Positions 1-8,620 of a DNA stretch of 22,944 nt are shown here, one piece after another (position 1 is the stretch's first letter; the number at the start of each line of letters is the position of its first letter). Made by a program: the position numbers and the translations under genes. A model generated the notes under the pieces. That model did not search any database, had not been told where the DNA came from, and saw nothing but the letters and a program-made list of their open reading frames with translations. The stretch spans positions 1-22,944 of the forward strand of contig NZ_LSJS01000308.1 in the NCBI RefSeq assembly GCF_001557325.1. The letters are read 5' to 3'. This stretch comes from Erythrobacter donghaensis. Lineage in GTDB: Bacteria > Pseudomonadota > Alphaproteobacteria > Sphingomonadales > Sphingomonadaceae.

Positions 1-58
1 GGGACTCCTTGTTGCCCATTATGCCCGGCCACACACGGAAATCCTGACAGTCCCGTCC

Positions 59-838
59 ATGGCGGAGGGAGAACGCTCCAATACGGTCAGTGTAGTGATT
101 ACCCCAGCAGGGGAGGACAAGGCGCGCCTATCTGCAAGCGACTTCATAAGGCAAGTGGACGCACTAAGGGAATTGATCGTCCTTTCTGGCATTTCACAAG
201 GCAGCACTCCGCAGATTACACGCCTTGAAATGAATAGTCCTGCGCTGGTCGTATTCGAAGCCGATGCGAATTCTGCTCGTTTCAATCGCTTCTTCGCAGA
301 CATCGCGCAAGTGGCGCACGATGGAACAGCACCACAACTACTGAACCGTGGCGCTTTCGATGTTTTGAAGGAATTTTCTGCGCCTGTGGGTCGCGGTATT
401 ACGGACGCTCGAATTCGGTGCGGTGATTTCGAGATTATAATTGACATCGCTGCTAGAAAACGCATCGAAAGCGTGTTTGGAAACGATGACAGCTCCGAAG
501 GGACTATTGATGGCATGTTAGAAGCCATCAATGTTCACGGTAAAAAGAACGTATTTGCTCTTTACCCTGTCGTTGGCGCGAAACGTGTAACGTGTATTTT
601 TGAAGACAATCTTTTACATAAAGTGCGCCCGGCACTTGGTAAATATGTAGAGATTAAGGGCGAGTTGAAGTATCGCTGGCGGGAGAAATTCCCGTATGAA
701 GCCTTCGCCCTAGATCTGTCCATATTGCCAGAATGGGACGATCAGCCGTCATTTGAAGAAATCCTCGGCATGGCACCAGGAGCCGCAAACGGCATGCCTG
801 CCGAGGAGTTTACGAGGCTTCAGCGACATGGCTGGTAA
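59..838 (+). CDS. Unrecognised 259-aa protein paired with a PIN-domain gene
   Basis: I do not recognise this family. The protein is soluble-looking, with no signal peptide or membrane segment. The first two thirds are mixed alpha/beta. The last third (about residues 165-240) has alternating hydrophobic strands followed by an acidic stretch (EWDD, FEEI) and could be a small beta-barrel fold; that is inference. The start is uncertain. ATG at 59 has no clear Shine-Dalgarno sequence, and the frame stays open back to base 2, so the gene could begin outside the window. It ends in TAA inside the start of the downstream PIN gene, an 11-bp overlap that suggests translational coupling. Base composition is clearly lower in G+C than the rest of the window, which suggests acquisition by transfer. 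The pairing hints at an antitoxin or partner role, but it is far longer than a usual VapB antitoxin, so this is only a hypothesis. Confidence 0.7.
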   Translation: MAEGERSNTVSVVITPAGEDKARLSASDFIRQVDALRELIVLSGISQGSTPQITRLEMNSPALVVFEADANSARFNRFFADIAQVAHDGTAPQLLNRGAFDVLKEFSAPVGRGITDARIRCGDFEIIIDIAARKRIESVFGNDDSSEGTIDGMLEAINVHGKKNVFALYPVVGAKRVTCIFEDNLLHKVRPALGKYVEIKGELKYRWREKFPYEAFALDLSILPEWDDQPSFEEILGMAPGAANGMPAEEFTRLQRHGW

Positions 839-1364
839 CCCGCCTCTCGTATATCTTGATGCGTGCATCTTTATCGCCGCCATTACAGGCGAGAGGCGAA
901 AAGGTGACGAAGCACAACATGTCGCTGGCGTGATGGCAGAACTCGAACAACGTGAACTTATAGCTGTCACTTCTGCGCTTACACGCGGCGAAATTCTTGA
1001 GTGCACTTTAACAGATCAACAAAGAAACGTGATGGAGCGCCTGTTGCGGCCTCCGAAGCTCCAAATCAAAGATGTTTCATCGCCAATTCTATCTGTGGCG
1101 ACCGAAATTCGGAATTTTTATCAAAAACAAAAATTGGACGGGGTAACAAACCTTCCAACGGTTGAATTGCCGGACGCCATCCACCTTGCGACTGCAATCT
1201 ATTTTGAATGCCCAACGATGTTCACGTTCGATGAAAATGACCGACCAGAACCGAAATCTCGACCTAAAAGGGGTCTCATTCCCCTCAGTGGGATTATCGC
1301 AGACAGGTATGAACTTGAAATCGTCAAACCATTCTCGAAAATGACGGGATTGGCGCTCTGCTGA
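828..1364 (+). CDS. PIN-domain protein, VapC-like putative ribonuclease
   Basis: A 178-aa protein with the PIN-fold pattern. There is an N-terminal hydrophobic strand ending in D11 (VYLDAC), then E55 (TRGE), D116 (PDAIHLATA) and D135 (TFDEND). All four acidic positions expected to bind metal are present, so it looks catalytically competent. PIN proteins are Mg- or Mn-dependent RNases, often the toxins of toxin-antitoxin pairs. I chose ATG 828 because the sequence from there begins directly with the PIN strand and a GAGG lies 10 nt upstream. A longer in-frame start at 753 would add 25 unrelated residues inside the upstream gene. It overlaps that gene by 11 bp, so the two are probably one transcript. 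It is longer than a minimal VapC (about 130 aa). Low G+C matches its partner. RNase activity and toxicity are inferred, not seen. Confidence 0.8.
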   Translation: MAGNPPLVYLDACIFIAAITGERRKGDEAQHVAGVMAELEQRELIAVTSALTRGEILECTLTDQQRNVMERLLRPPKLQIKDVSSPILSVATEIRNFYQKQKLDGVTNLPTVELPDAIHLATAIYFECPTMFTFDENDRPEPKSRPKRGLIPLSGIIADRYELEIVKPFSKMTGLALC

Positions 1365-1375
1365 TGCTCGGGTGC

Positions 1376-1400
1376 CCGCAAAATTGCGGAGAAAGATTTT
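1376..1400 (+). terminator. Weak candidate terminator after the PIN gene
   Basis: Eleven bases after the PIN stop there is a short hairpin (CCGCA at 1376-1380 and TGCGG at 1385-1389, loop AAAT). A purine-rich stretch and a run of four T (1397-1400) follow. The stem is short and the T run is displaced, so this is a weak call. Confidence 0.25.
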
Positions 1401-1435
1401 CGCTAGACGGTTCCGAGCGCGGCGCCCGCCCCTCC

Positions 1436-1520
1436 ACCACCTTCGGTGGTCCCCCTCCCCTGAAGGGGAGGATTAAGTTCAGCCGCGGCAAAGCCACGGC
1501 CATGAGGTGGGCTTCGCCCA
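1436..1520. repeat. Cluster of three short intergenic hairpins
   Basis: Three perfect small hairpins lie in the noncoding stretch: ACCACC/GGTGGT with loop TTC (1436-1450), CCTCCCC/GGGGAGG with loop TGAA (1454-1471) and TGGGC/GCCCA with loop TTC (1508-1520). From memory, very similar proline- and glycine-codon-like strings recur between genes in Sphingomonadales and Caulobacterales genomes, so I read this as a dispersed noncoding repeat. Open frames through it have no start signal or recognisable protein and are not called. Confidence 0.6.
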
Positions 1521-1588
1521 GCTTCGCTTCCGAACGGGTTGGCCTGCGGCCACCCGCCGGCCGGAGTTGCAGCCTCTCGCTCAAACCC

Positions 1589-1680
1589 GTTCGTCCTGAG
1601 CTTGTCGAAGGACTGTCCTTCTTTTCTCGGGTTACGCGACACCTAAGAAAGTGCAGCCCTTCGACAAGCTCAGGGCGAAT
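1589..1680. repeat. 25-bp imperfect inverted repeat pair
   Basis: The left arm (1589-1613) and the reverse complement of the right arm (1656-1680) agree at 22 of 25 bases. They share a 17-base core, CCTGAGCTTGTCGAAGG, and are separated by 42 bp. From memory this core is a widespread intergenic repeat in Sphingomonadales genomes. There is no transposase and no flanking duplication, so it is not a complete mobile element. The right arm ends 11 bp from the lepA stop codon. It could form a large stem in transcripts reading out of lepA. Confidence 0.75.
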
Positions 1681-1691
1681 GGTGGGTGGGG

Positions 1692-3509
1692 TTACTCTTC
1701 ACCCATCCGCAACGCAGCGATGAAAGCCTCCTGAGGAATAGAGACATTGCCATACTCCCGCATCCGCGCCTTCCCCTTCTTCTGCTTCTCGAGCAGCTTC
1801 TTCTTCCGGGTGATGTCCCCGCCATAGCACTTGGCGGTCACGTCCTTGCGCAGGGCGGCGATGGTTTCGCGGGCGATCACCTTGCCGCCGATCGCGGCCT
1901 GGATCGGGATCTTGAAAAGATGCCGTGGAATCAAGTCCTTAAGTCGCTCGCACATGCCGCGGCCGCGCTCCTCGGCGTTGGCGCGGTGGACGATCAGGGA
2001 CAGGGCGTCGACCGGCTCGTTGTTGACGAGGATGTTCATCTTCACGAGGTCGCCCTCGCGGGTGCCGATCTGTTCGTAGTCGAAGGAGGCGTAGCCGCGC
2101 GAGATCGACTTCAGGCGGTCGTAGAAGTCGAACACCACCTCGTTCAAGGGCAGCTCGTAGCTGACCTGCGCGCGGCCGCCGACATAGGTGAGCTCGGTCT
2201 GGATGCCGCGGCGGTCCTGGCACAGCTTGAGGATCGCGCCGAGGTACTCGTCGGGGGTGTAGATCACCGCCTTGATCCACGGCTCCTCGATCGACTCGAT
2301 CCGGTTGGTGTCGGGCCAGTCGGCGGGGTTGTGGATGTCGATGGTCTTGGCGTCCTCGGTCTTCGAATGGCCGAGGTGGATACGGTAGACCACCGAGGGC
2401 GCGGTGGTGATGAGGTCGAGGTCGTACTCGCGGCTGAGGCGTTCCTGGATGATCTCGAGGTGGAGGAGGCCGAGGAAGCCGCAGCGGAAGCCGAAGCCGA
2501 GCGCGGCGCTCGACTCCATCTCGAAGCTGAAGCTGGCGTCGTTGAGGCGCAGCTTGGCGATGCTCTCGCGCAGCTTCTCGAAGTCGGCGGCGTCGACCGG
2601 GAAGAGGCCGCAGAACACCACCGGCTGGACTTCCTTGTAGCCCGGCAGCGCCTCGGTCGCCCCGCCCTTCACCGTGGTGATGGTGTCGCCGACGCGGGCC
2701 TGTTCGACCTCCTTGATCTGCGCGGTGATGAAGCCGATCTCGCCCGGGCCGAGCTCGGTGAGGTCGGTGCGCTTGGGGGTGAAGCAGCCGACGCGGTCGA
2801 CAAGGTGCTGGGTGCCGCCCTGCATGAAGCGGATGCCCATACCCTTGGTGAGCTTCCCGTCGATCACGCGCACGAGGATGACGACGCCGAGATAGGGGTC
2901 GTACCAGCTATCGACGAGGCTGGCCTTGAGCGGGGCTTCCGTGGTGCCCTTGGGCGCGGGGATGCGGGCGACGACGGCCTCGAGCACCTCCTCAATGCCG
3001 ATGCCGGACTTGGCCGACGCGAGGACGGCGTCCGAGGCGTCGAGCCCGATGATGTCCTCGATCTCGGCCTTGACCTTCTCGGGTTCGGCAGCGGGGAGGT
3101 CGATCTTGTTGATGACCGGGACGATCTCGTGATCGTGCTCGATCGACTGGTAGACGTTGGCGAGGGTCTGCGCTTCCACGCCCTGGGCTGCGTCGACGAC
3201 GAGCAGCGCGCCCTCGCAGGCGGCGAGGCTGCGGGAGACCTCGTAGGCGAAGTCGACGTGGCCGGGGGTGTCCATGAGGTTGAGCTGATAGGTCTCGCCG
3301 TTCTTGGCGGTATAGGTGAGGCGCACGGTCTGCGCCTTGATGGTGATGCCGCGCTCCTTCTCGATGTCCATGTTGTCAAGGACTTGCTCGGACATCTCGC
3401 GCGCCGTCAACCCGCCGGTGAACTGGATCAGCCGGTCGGCGAGCGTCGACTTGCCATGGTCGATATGGGCGATGATGGAGAAATTGCGGATATGGGAGAG
3501 GTCGGTCAT
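1692..3509 (-). CDS. lepA: Elongation factor 4 (LepA), ribosomal back-translocase GTPase
   Basis: A 605-aa protein of the usual EF4 length. It is a ribosome-associated GTPase that acts on stalled or mistranslocated ribosomes and in ribosome biogenesis. The GTPase motifs are all visible: AHIDHGKS (14-21), RGITI (53-57), DTPGH (80-84) and NKID (134-137). The EF-G-like middle domains follow, and the C-terminus has the LepA-specific lysine-rich tail ([15 protein letters not shown]). The N-terminus, [20 protein letters not shown], begins at the normal place, so ATG at 3507-3509 is secure. It lies 65 bp downstream of a c-di-GMP gene on the same strand. There is no lepB after it, only the repeat-rich gap. 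Nothing odd was seen in the protein. Confidence 0.98.
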   Translation of the reverse strand: MTDLSHIRNFSIIAHIDHGKSTLADRLIQFTGGLTAREMSEQVLDNMDIEKERGITIKAQTVRLTYTAKNGETYQLNLMDTPGHVDFAYEVSRSLAACEGALLVVDAAQGVEAQTLANVYQSIEHDHEIVPVINKIDLPAAEPEKVKAEIEDIIGLDASDAVLASAKSGIGIEEVLEAVVARIPAPKGTTEAPLKASLVDSWYDPYLGVVILVRVIDGKLTKGMGIRFMQGGTQHLVDRVGCFTPKRTDLTELGPGEIGFITAQIKEVEQARVGDTITTVKGGATEALPGYKEVQPVVFCGLFPVDAADFEKLRESIAKLRLNDASFSFEMESSAALGFGFRCGFLGLLHLEIIQERLSREYDLDLITTAPSVVYRIHLGHSKTEDAKTIDIHNPADWPDTNRIESIEEPWIKAVIYTPDEYLGAILKLCQDRRGIQTELTYVGGRAQVSYELPLNEVVFDFYDRLKSISRGYASFDYEQIGTREGDLVKMNILVNNEPVDALSLIVHRANAEERGRGMCERLKDLIPRHLFKIPIQAAIGGKVIARETIAALRKDVTAKCYGGDITRKKKLLEKQKKGKARMREYGNVSIPQEAFIAALRMGEE

Positions 3510-3574
3510 CGCCGCGCGATGTAGCGTCCGGTCACCGCGTTGTCATTCGCCAAAAACGCAATTGCCCCCGGGGC

Positions 3575-5743
3575 TCAACCGGCCTCGGCGCGGGCGGTGC
3601 GCGAATAGCCGAACTTGGGCACCGCTCCGCCCTGCTCGGCACCGACAAACCTGCCCGGCGCAAGCGGGGCGAGCGGGGCGCCTGCTGCGGCAAGCGCGTA
3701 GGGCGAGACGCGGTGGCGGGTGCACAGCCCGCCCGAGCCGTCCTCGATCAGCGACTGCTCGAATTCCAGCCCCTGCACATCGCCGTTGGAGCGCGTCACC
3801 GTCGCCACCGCCAGCTGCCCGCCGCCGAGGTCGACCACGAACTGCGTGCCCTTGGGCACATCAGCCAGCCCCTCGATCAGCGCGCCCGACTTGGAGAGGT
3901 TGCGCAGCGTCACCTCGTACGCGTAGTCATCGTGGATCACCTGGATCTTGCGGAACACCGTCCGCCTGCGCGCGCGGCGCATGCGCTCGGCGCCGGGATC
4001 GATCTTCCACGCGCCCCCGGCCATCTCGGCGGCCACGGTTTCGGCCTCGGCCGGTTCGCTGAAGATCGGGCCCTGGAGCTGGCGCACCCCGCTTGCCGTG
4101 AGCGCGGCGAGGAGCCCGGCGCTCTCGATCCCGCCCGCCATCGTGTCCATCTGCAGCGCGCCCGCCAGCGCAACGATCGCGCGCACCAGCCCCAGCTCGC
4201 GCGCATCGTCGCGCTCGGCCGCGGCGACCAGCTTCTGGTCGATCTTGATCGCATCGAAGGGCGCGCGGCGCAGGTAGGCGAGCGAGGAATAGCCGCTCCC
4301 GAACTCGTCGAGCGTCAGCCGCACGCCGAGCTTGAACAGCGACGCGAGCGTGCGGTCGACCACGCTCGCGTCGCCGAAGAACACCGCCTCGCTGATCTCG
4401 AGCTCGAGCCTGCCGGGTGCAAGGCCGGCGCTATCCAGCGCCTCGCCCACCAGCCCGACGAAGTCGTCGGCGAGCAGCAAGGGCACCGGGACATTGACCG
4501 CGAGCCGCACGCTGTCGGGCCAATCGGCGGCCTGGGCGCAAGCCGCGCGCACCGCCCAGCGGCCGACGTCGGCGATCAGCGCCGAACCCTCGATGATCTG
4601 CGCGAACTCCTCCTCGTCGATCACCCCGCGCTGCGCATGGTTCCAGCACACATGCGCCTCGAGCGAGGTGACCGTGCCGCCGGCCGCCTCGACGATCGGC
4701 TCGAAGCGCAGGAACAGCTGCTCCTCGCGCAGCGCCAGCCCGAGATCCTGCTCGAGGCGGCGGCGGAAGATCGTCTCGTTCTCGAGCTCGCCCGAGAAGA
4801 AACGGTACTGCGCGCGCCCGCCGTTCTTGGCGGCATAGAGCGCAAGGTCGGCCGCGCGCACGATGTCCTCGCGCGTCATGCCGTCATGCGGAGCGATCGC
4901 GATCCCGACCGAGGCGCCGATCACGCAGCGCCCCTCCTCGAGGCTGTAGGGCTGGCGCAGCATGGAGATGATCTTCGCCGCCAGCTCGCCCAGCACCCCG
5001 CGGTCGTCGATATCGGGGAGCAGCACCTGGAACTCGTCGCCGCCCAGCCGGCCGATCTCGCAATCGCGGTCGATCGCGCGGGCAAGGCGAGCGGAAACCT
5101 GCTTGAGCAGCTCGTCGCCGGCTGCATGGCCGAGCGTGTCGTTGACGTGCTTGAAGCGGTCGAGATCGATCATCATCACCGCGCAGTTGCGGCGCGCCGC
5201 CTTGAAGGCGGTGAGCGTGGCCTCGATGTGGCTGGCCATGCGGTGGCGATTGCTGAGCCCGGTAAGCGAGTCGAAGCGCGCGAGGCGGGCGGTTTCCTCC
5301 TCGCGGGTATATTCCTCGGTGATGTCGGCCCCGGTGCCGCGGAAGCCCAGGAACTTGCCGCCGGCGCTCATGATCGGCTGACCGGACAGCCGGAGCACCG
5401 CGCCCTGCGGCCGCCGCGCGGCGCGCACCGCCATGCCCGCGAAGGCCTTGTGCGCGCCGAGCATCAGGGGCAGCGACTTGCCCCGCCCGTCGCTGTCGGC
5501 GGCGGTGAAGATCGCGGTGAGCGGCTGGCCGATCAGCGCCTCGAGCGGCAGATCGAGACGGCCGGCGATGGCGGCGGACAGATAGGTGAGATTGCCGGCC
5601 GCATCGCTGGCCCAGAACCAGCCGAGCCCCGACTGCTCGAGCTCGTCGAGCATGGCGAGGCGCTCGCCGTCGGTGAGCGCCGATGCGGGGCCATGCGGCC
5701 CATGGCGGCCGCTGCGGGAAGACAAGAGACCCTTCAGGGACAT
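3575..5743 (-). CDS. Soluble PAS-GGDEF-EAL-PilZ protein, EAL site probably degenerate
   Basis: A 722-aa cytoplasmic c-di-GMP protein. It has a PAS domain (about 25-150), GGDEF (about 155-320), EAL (about 325-575), PilZ (about 590-670) and a short variable tail. The cyclase motif GGDEF is intact (234-238). No RxxD inhibitory site lies at the usual distance upstream; cysteine occupies the Asp position. The phosphodiesterase site is altered. EAL reads EAH (362-364), DDFGTG reads DEFGSG (479-484), and AEGVE reads AGGIE (536-540), losing the first glutamate, which is essential in studied EAL enzymes. N417, E449, K500 and Q557 remain. The PilZ arginines are kept (R594 and R598, RTVFR), followed by NLSKSG instead of DxSxxG. 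I infer a cyclase or c-di-GMP-sensing protein with little or no hydrolysis. It is a paralogue of the upstream gene, separated by 144 bp. Confidence 0.93.
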   Translation of the reverse strand: MSLKGLLSSRSGRHGPHGPASALTDGERLAMLDELEQSGLGWFWASDAAGNLTYLSAAIAGRLDLPLEALIGQPLTAIFTAADSDGRGKSLPLMLGAHKAFAGMAVRAARRPQGAVLRLSGQPIMSAGGKFLGFRGTGADITEEYTREEETARLARFDSLTGLSNRHRMASHIEATLTAFKAARRNCAVMMIDLDRFKHVNDTLGHAAGDELLKQVSARLARAIDRDCEIGRLGGDEFQVLLPDIDDRGVLGELAAKIISMLRQPYSLEEGRCVIGASVGIAIAPHDGMTREDIVRAADLALYAAKNGGRAQYRFFSGELENETIFRRRLEQDLGLALREEQLFLRFEPIVEAAGGTVTSLEAHVCWNHAQRGVIDEEEFAQIIEGSALIADVGRWAVRAACAQAADWPDSVRLAVNVPVPLLLADDFVGLVGEALDSAGLAPGRLELEISEAVFFGDASVVDRTLASLFKLGVRLTLDEFGSGYSSLAYLRRAPFDAIKIDQKLVAAAERDDARELGLVRAIVALAGALQMDTMAGGIESAGLLAALTASGVRQLQGPIFSEPAEAETVAAEMAGGAWKIDPGAERMRRARRRTVFRKIQVIHDDYAYEVTLRNLSKSGALIEGLADVPKGTQFVVDLGGGQLAVATVTRSNGDVQGLEFEQSLIEDGSGGLCTRHRVSPYALAAAGAPLAPLAPGRFVGAEQGGAVPKFGYSRTARAEAG

Positions 5744-5887
5744 CTCGCGGGGGAACCTCCAGACCTCGGGCGCACAGGGAAACCTGCCGCCGGAGAATGT
5801 TCGCCGGGTGTAAAGCCCGATGGTTACTTTTAGCCTAAGACGACTGCCTGAGAGACGTGCCTAAGGCCCCGTCAAGCATCGCTGCGC

Positions 5888-8620
5888 CTACCAGCCCGAG
5901 GCCTGACCGGGCGCACCCCTGAGCACTGCGAAGGAGCTGTCCGCGCGGCGGTGCAGGGGTTGGTGGAACTCGATCCCCACTCGGTTCTCGCGCGACCAGC
6001 GGACCTGGGCGGTGACCGATTGGTCGGCGGAGAACTCGATCCTGATCATGCTGCCCGCAGGCATGTTCCACAGCCCTTCGATCATCGCCCCGCTTTCCGA
6101 GATGTTGCGCAAGGTGGCGTTGAGACGGTTGCCGTTGTGGACCACCACCACCCGGCGCAGCAGGTTCTGGCGCGGCGCGCGGGCCGATTGCGGCCCGTCG
6201 GCCTCGGCGACGAGATCGCCCGAGACCAGCGCGGTCGCATCAGCGGCGCTCATCGGCTTGAAGTAGATGTATCCCTGAACGTGGCTGCACCCGAGCAGCC
6301 GCACGAGCTCGAGCTCGTCGAGCGTCTCCACGCCCTCGGCAGTCGTGTCCATGTGCAGCGCTTCGGCAAGGCTGGTGATCGAGGCGATGATCGCGCCGTT
6401 GCGGCTGCCCTCCTCGGTGGCGCCCTGCACGAAGCTGCGGTCGATCTTGATCTTGTCGAAGGGAGCCTTCTTGAGATAGCCGAGCGAGGAATAGCCCGTG
6501 CCGAAATCGTCGAGCGCGAGGCGCACGCCGACTCGCTTCAGCGCCTTGAACATCGCATCCGTGCCCGAGCTGTCGTTGAGGAACACGCTCTCGGTGATTT
6601 CCAGCTCGAGCCGCGAAGGCGCGACGCCGCTGTGCGCGAGCGCGTTGGCGACGATGGTGGGAAGGTCGGGATTGGCGAATTGCAGCGCCGAGACGTTGAC
6701 CGCGCAGCGGATCGAGCGCGGCCAGCGGGCAAGGTCGGCGCAGGCCGTGCGCAGCGCCCATTGGCCGATGCGGTCGATGAGCCCGGCATCCTCGGCGATG
6801 GGCACGAACTTGGCCGGGCTGATCCACCCGCGCTTGGGGTGGTTCCAGCGCATCAGCGCCTCGAAGCCGACGATCTTCTCGTTCGCGGCATAGACCACGG
6901 GCTGGTAGTAGAGTTCGAGCTCGCCCCTGGCGATCGCCTCGCGCAGATCCTGCTCGAGCTCGGCACGCTCCTCGGCTGCGGCGTGGAGGTCTTCGGCATA
7001 GAAACGATAGACCCCGCGCCCGGCATCCTTGGCGGCATAGAGCGCGAGGTCGACATTGCGGATCAGCTCGTCGCTGGTCGAGCCGTGCTCGGGTGCGAGC
7101 GCAATGCCGACCGAGGCACCGATCACCACGCTCTGGCCCTGGATCGAATAGGGTTGCGAGAGCGAGTTGATGATCTCGTGCGCCATATGGCCGAGCGTGT
7201 GGCGGTCCTGGTGGCCCGGGACGATCACCTGGAACTCGTCGCCGCCGAGGCGTCCGCAGCGGCCATGACCGTCGATCGCGCGCTCGAGCCGCTGGGCGAC
7301 CTGCTTCAGGAGCGCGTCGCCCGCCGGGTGGCCGAGCGTGTCGTTGACATGCTTGAAGCGGTCGAGATCAAGCATCAGCACCGCGCAGGCGCGCTCGCGG
7401 CCGCTGGGAGCGGCGAGGATCTGCTCCAATGCCTGGCTCATCTGCACGCGGTTGGCGAGGCCGGTGAGCGAATCGTAATGCGCGAGGCGCGAGACCTGCT
7501 GTTCCGAGCGGCGCTTCTCGGTGAGGTCGGTGCCGTGACCGCGGAAGCCGCAGAAGTTCTTGTAGCTGTCGTAGACCGGGCGGCCTGCCAGCGACCACCA
7601 GCGTTCATCGCCGCTCGTGGCGGCGCGCACCTCGAGATCATGGAAGGCCGAGCGCGCGGACAGGTGGAAGGCGAGCGTGCGCTCGGCATCGGCAGTGCCC
7701 TGCGAGGGATCGACGATCTCCGAGAGGGGGCAGCCGACCACCTCCGCGGTGGTCTTGCCGAGCACGGTGGCGGCCTTGGGGGAGATGTAGGTGATGAGCC
7801 CGCGGCGGTCGGTCTCCCAGAACCAGCCTTGTCCGGTCTCCTCGAAGCTGCGCAGGATGTCCTCGGCGCGCGCCGCCACGCGTTCGCGCGCCTCGCGGGC
7901 GAGGCGGCGCTTGTGCGCGTCCTTCCATTCGAGCCGGGCGATCAGCGACAGGGTCAGCGCGGCGGCGAAGACCGCGGCGAACGTGACATTTTCGGGCACC
8001 AGCACGGCAAAGCCGGTCCAGCTCGCGATCTTGGCGCAGAACAGCGAGATGATTCGCATATTGAACAGCGCTGCGGCGGCAGCGTTGATGCACACGAGCG
8101 TCGCGATACCCCATTGCCACGGCAGGCCCTCGCCCACCCACAGCGCCAGCGCGAGCCCCGCGCAGGCCATCGGCAGCACGATTCCGACGAACACGATCCC
8201 GATCCTGAGCCCGCTCAGCGCCTCGATCCGGCGCTCGATCGCGGCGAACAGCGAGCCGCAGGCGAACAGGCTCGCCGAGGCGAGCGCGAAGGCCAGGGTG
8301 TTGGTCGAGGGCAGGCCCTGGAACACCAGCGCCGCCATGGCGAAGGCGGCAACGAGGAACAGGGTCATCCCGCCGGCCTGGCGGGGCAGGAAGTAGCTCT
8401 GCTCGCTGGCGGGCTCGTCGATCGCCTGCTGCAATCCGCCCGATCGCTCCGCGCGCAGGCGCTCGGCCCCGCGCCGCTCGCCGCGCGTGCGCGCTTCGCC
8501 CATCCCGGCTTCGGGGGCAGCGGCGGCGGCCCGCGCATTGGCGACCGACCGCAGCTCGCGCGCCGCTTCGAGGGGGCGCTGATTGTCGGTTATGCGTTTG
8601 CGGATAGGTTCCCCGGCCAT
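5888..8620 (-). CDS. Membrane PAS-GGDEF-EAL-PilZ bifunctional c-di-GMP enzyme
   Basis: A 910-aa protein. A charged cytoplasmic N-terminus (1-80) precedes about five or six hydrophobic helices (85-103, 108-128, 138-162, 168-198, 204-230). Then come PAS (about 255-370), GGDEF (about 375-545), EAL (about 550-800) and PilZ (about 815-890). GGDEF is intact (459-463) and lacks an I-site RxxD at the usual spacing. The EAL catalytic set is complete: E587 in EAL, N642, E674, D704 and D705, K725, E762 and E765, Q782. Both cyclase and phosphodiesterase activity are therefore plausible. In the PilZ domain the first arginine of RxxxR is glutamine when aligned with the neighbour (QNLLR, 818-822), so c-di-GMP binding there is doubtful. 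The membrane block has no obvious periplasmic sensor. It is divergent from phaC across a 202-bp gap. Nothing links it to PHA functionally except position. Confidence 0.95.
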   Translation of the reverse strand: MAGEPIRKRITDNQRPLEAARELRSVANARAAAAAPEAGMGEARTRGERRGAERLRAERSGGLQQAIDEPASEQSYFLPRQAGGMTLFLVAAFAMAALVFQGLPSTNTLAFALASASLFACGSLFAAIERRIEALSGLRIGIVFVGIVLPMACAGLALALWVGEGLPWQWGIATLVCINAAAAALFNMRIISLFCAKIASWTGFAVLVPENVTFAAVFAAALTLSLIARLEWKDAHKRRLAREARERVAARAEDILRSFEETGQGWFWETDRRGLITYISPKAATVLGKTTAEVVGCPLSEIVDPSQGTADAERTLAFHLSARSAFHDLEVRAATSGDERWWSLAGRPVYDSYKNFCGFRGHGTDLTEKRRSEQQVSRLAHYDSLTGLANRVQMSQALEQILAAPSGRERACAVLMLDLDRFKHVNDTLGHPAGDALLKQVAQRLERAIDGHGRCGRLGGDEFQVIVPGHQDRHTLGHMAHEIINSLSQPYSIQGQSVVIGASVGIALAPEHGSTSDELIRNVDLALYAAKDAGRGVYRFYAEDLHAAAEERAELEQDLREAIARGELELYYQPVVYAANEKIVGFEALMRWNHPKRGWISPAKFVPIAEDAGLIDRIGQWALRTACADLARWPRSIRCAVNVSALQFANPDLPTIVANALAHSGVAPSRLELEITESVFLNDSSGTDAMFKALKRVGVRLALDDFGTGYSSLGYLKKAPFDKIKIDRSFVQGATEEGSRNGAIIASITSLAEALHMDTTAEGVETLDELELVRLLGCSHVQGYIYFKPMSAADATALVSGDLVAEADGPQSARAPRQNLLRRVVVVHNGNRLNATLRNISESGAMIEGLWNMPAGSMIRIEFSADQSVTAQVRWSRENRVGIEFHQPLHRRADSSFAVLRGAPGQASGW

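Noticed and set aside
1589..1680. Inverted repeat pair as the ends of a miniature transposable element
   Set aside because: There is no target duplication, the arms are imperfect, and the core is a common dispersed repeat.
1364..1723. Open frames in both directions through the repeat strip
   Set aside because: The translations consist of repeat-encoded Pro/Gly/Arg strings with no ribosome binding site and run into lepA.
1686..3524. 612-codon open frame on the plus strand across lepA
   Set aside because: It mirrors lepA on the opposite strand, is Asp/Glu/Leu/Ala-rich and resembles no protein. It results from high G+C at third codon positions.
5833..5865. Direct repeat GCCTAAG between the two c-di-GMP genes
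   Set aside because: Seven bases repeated once is expected by chance and no other structure supports it.
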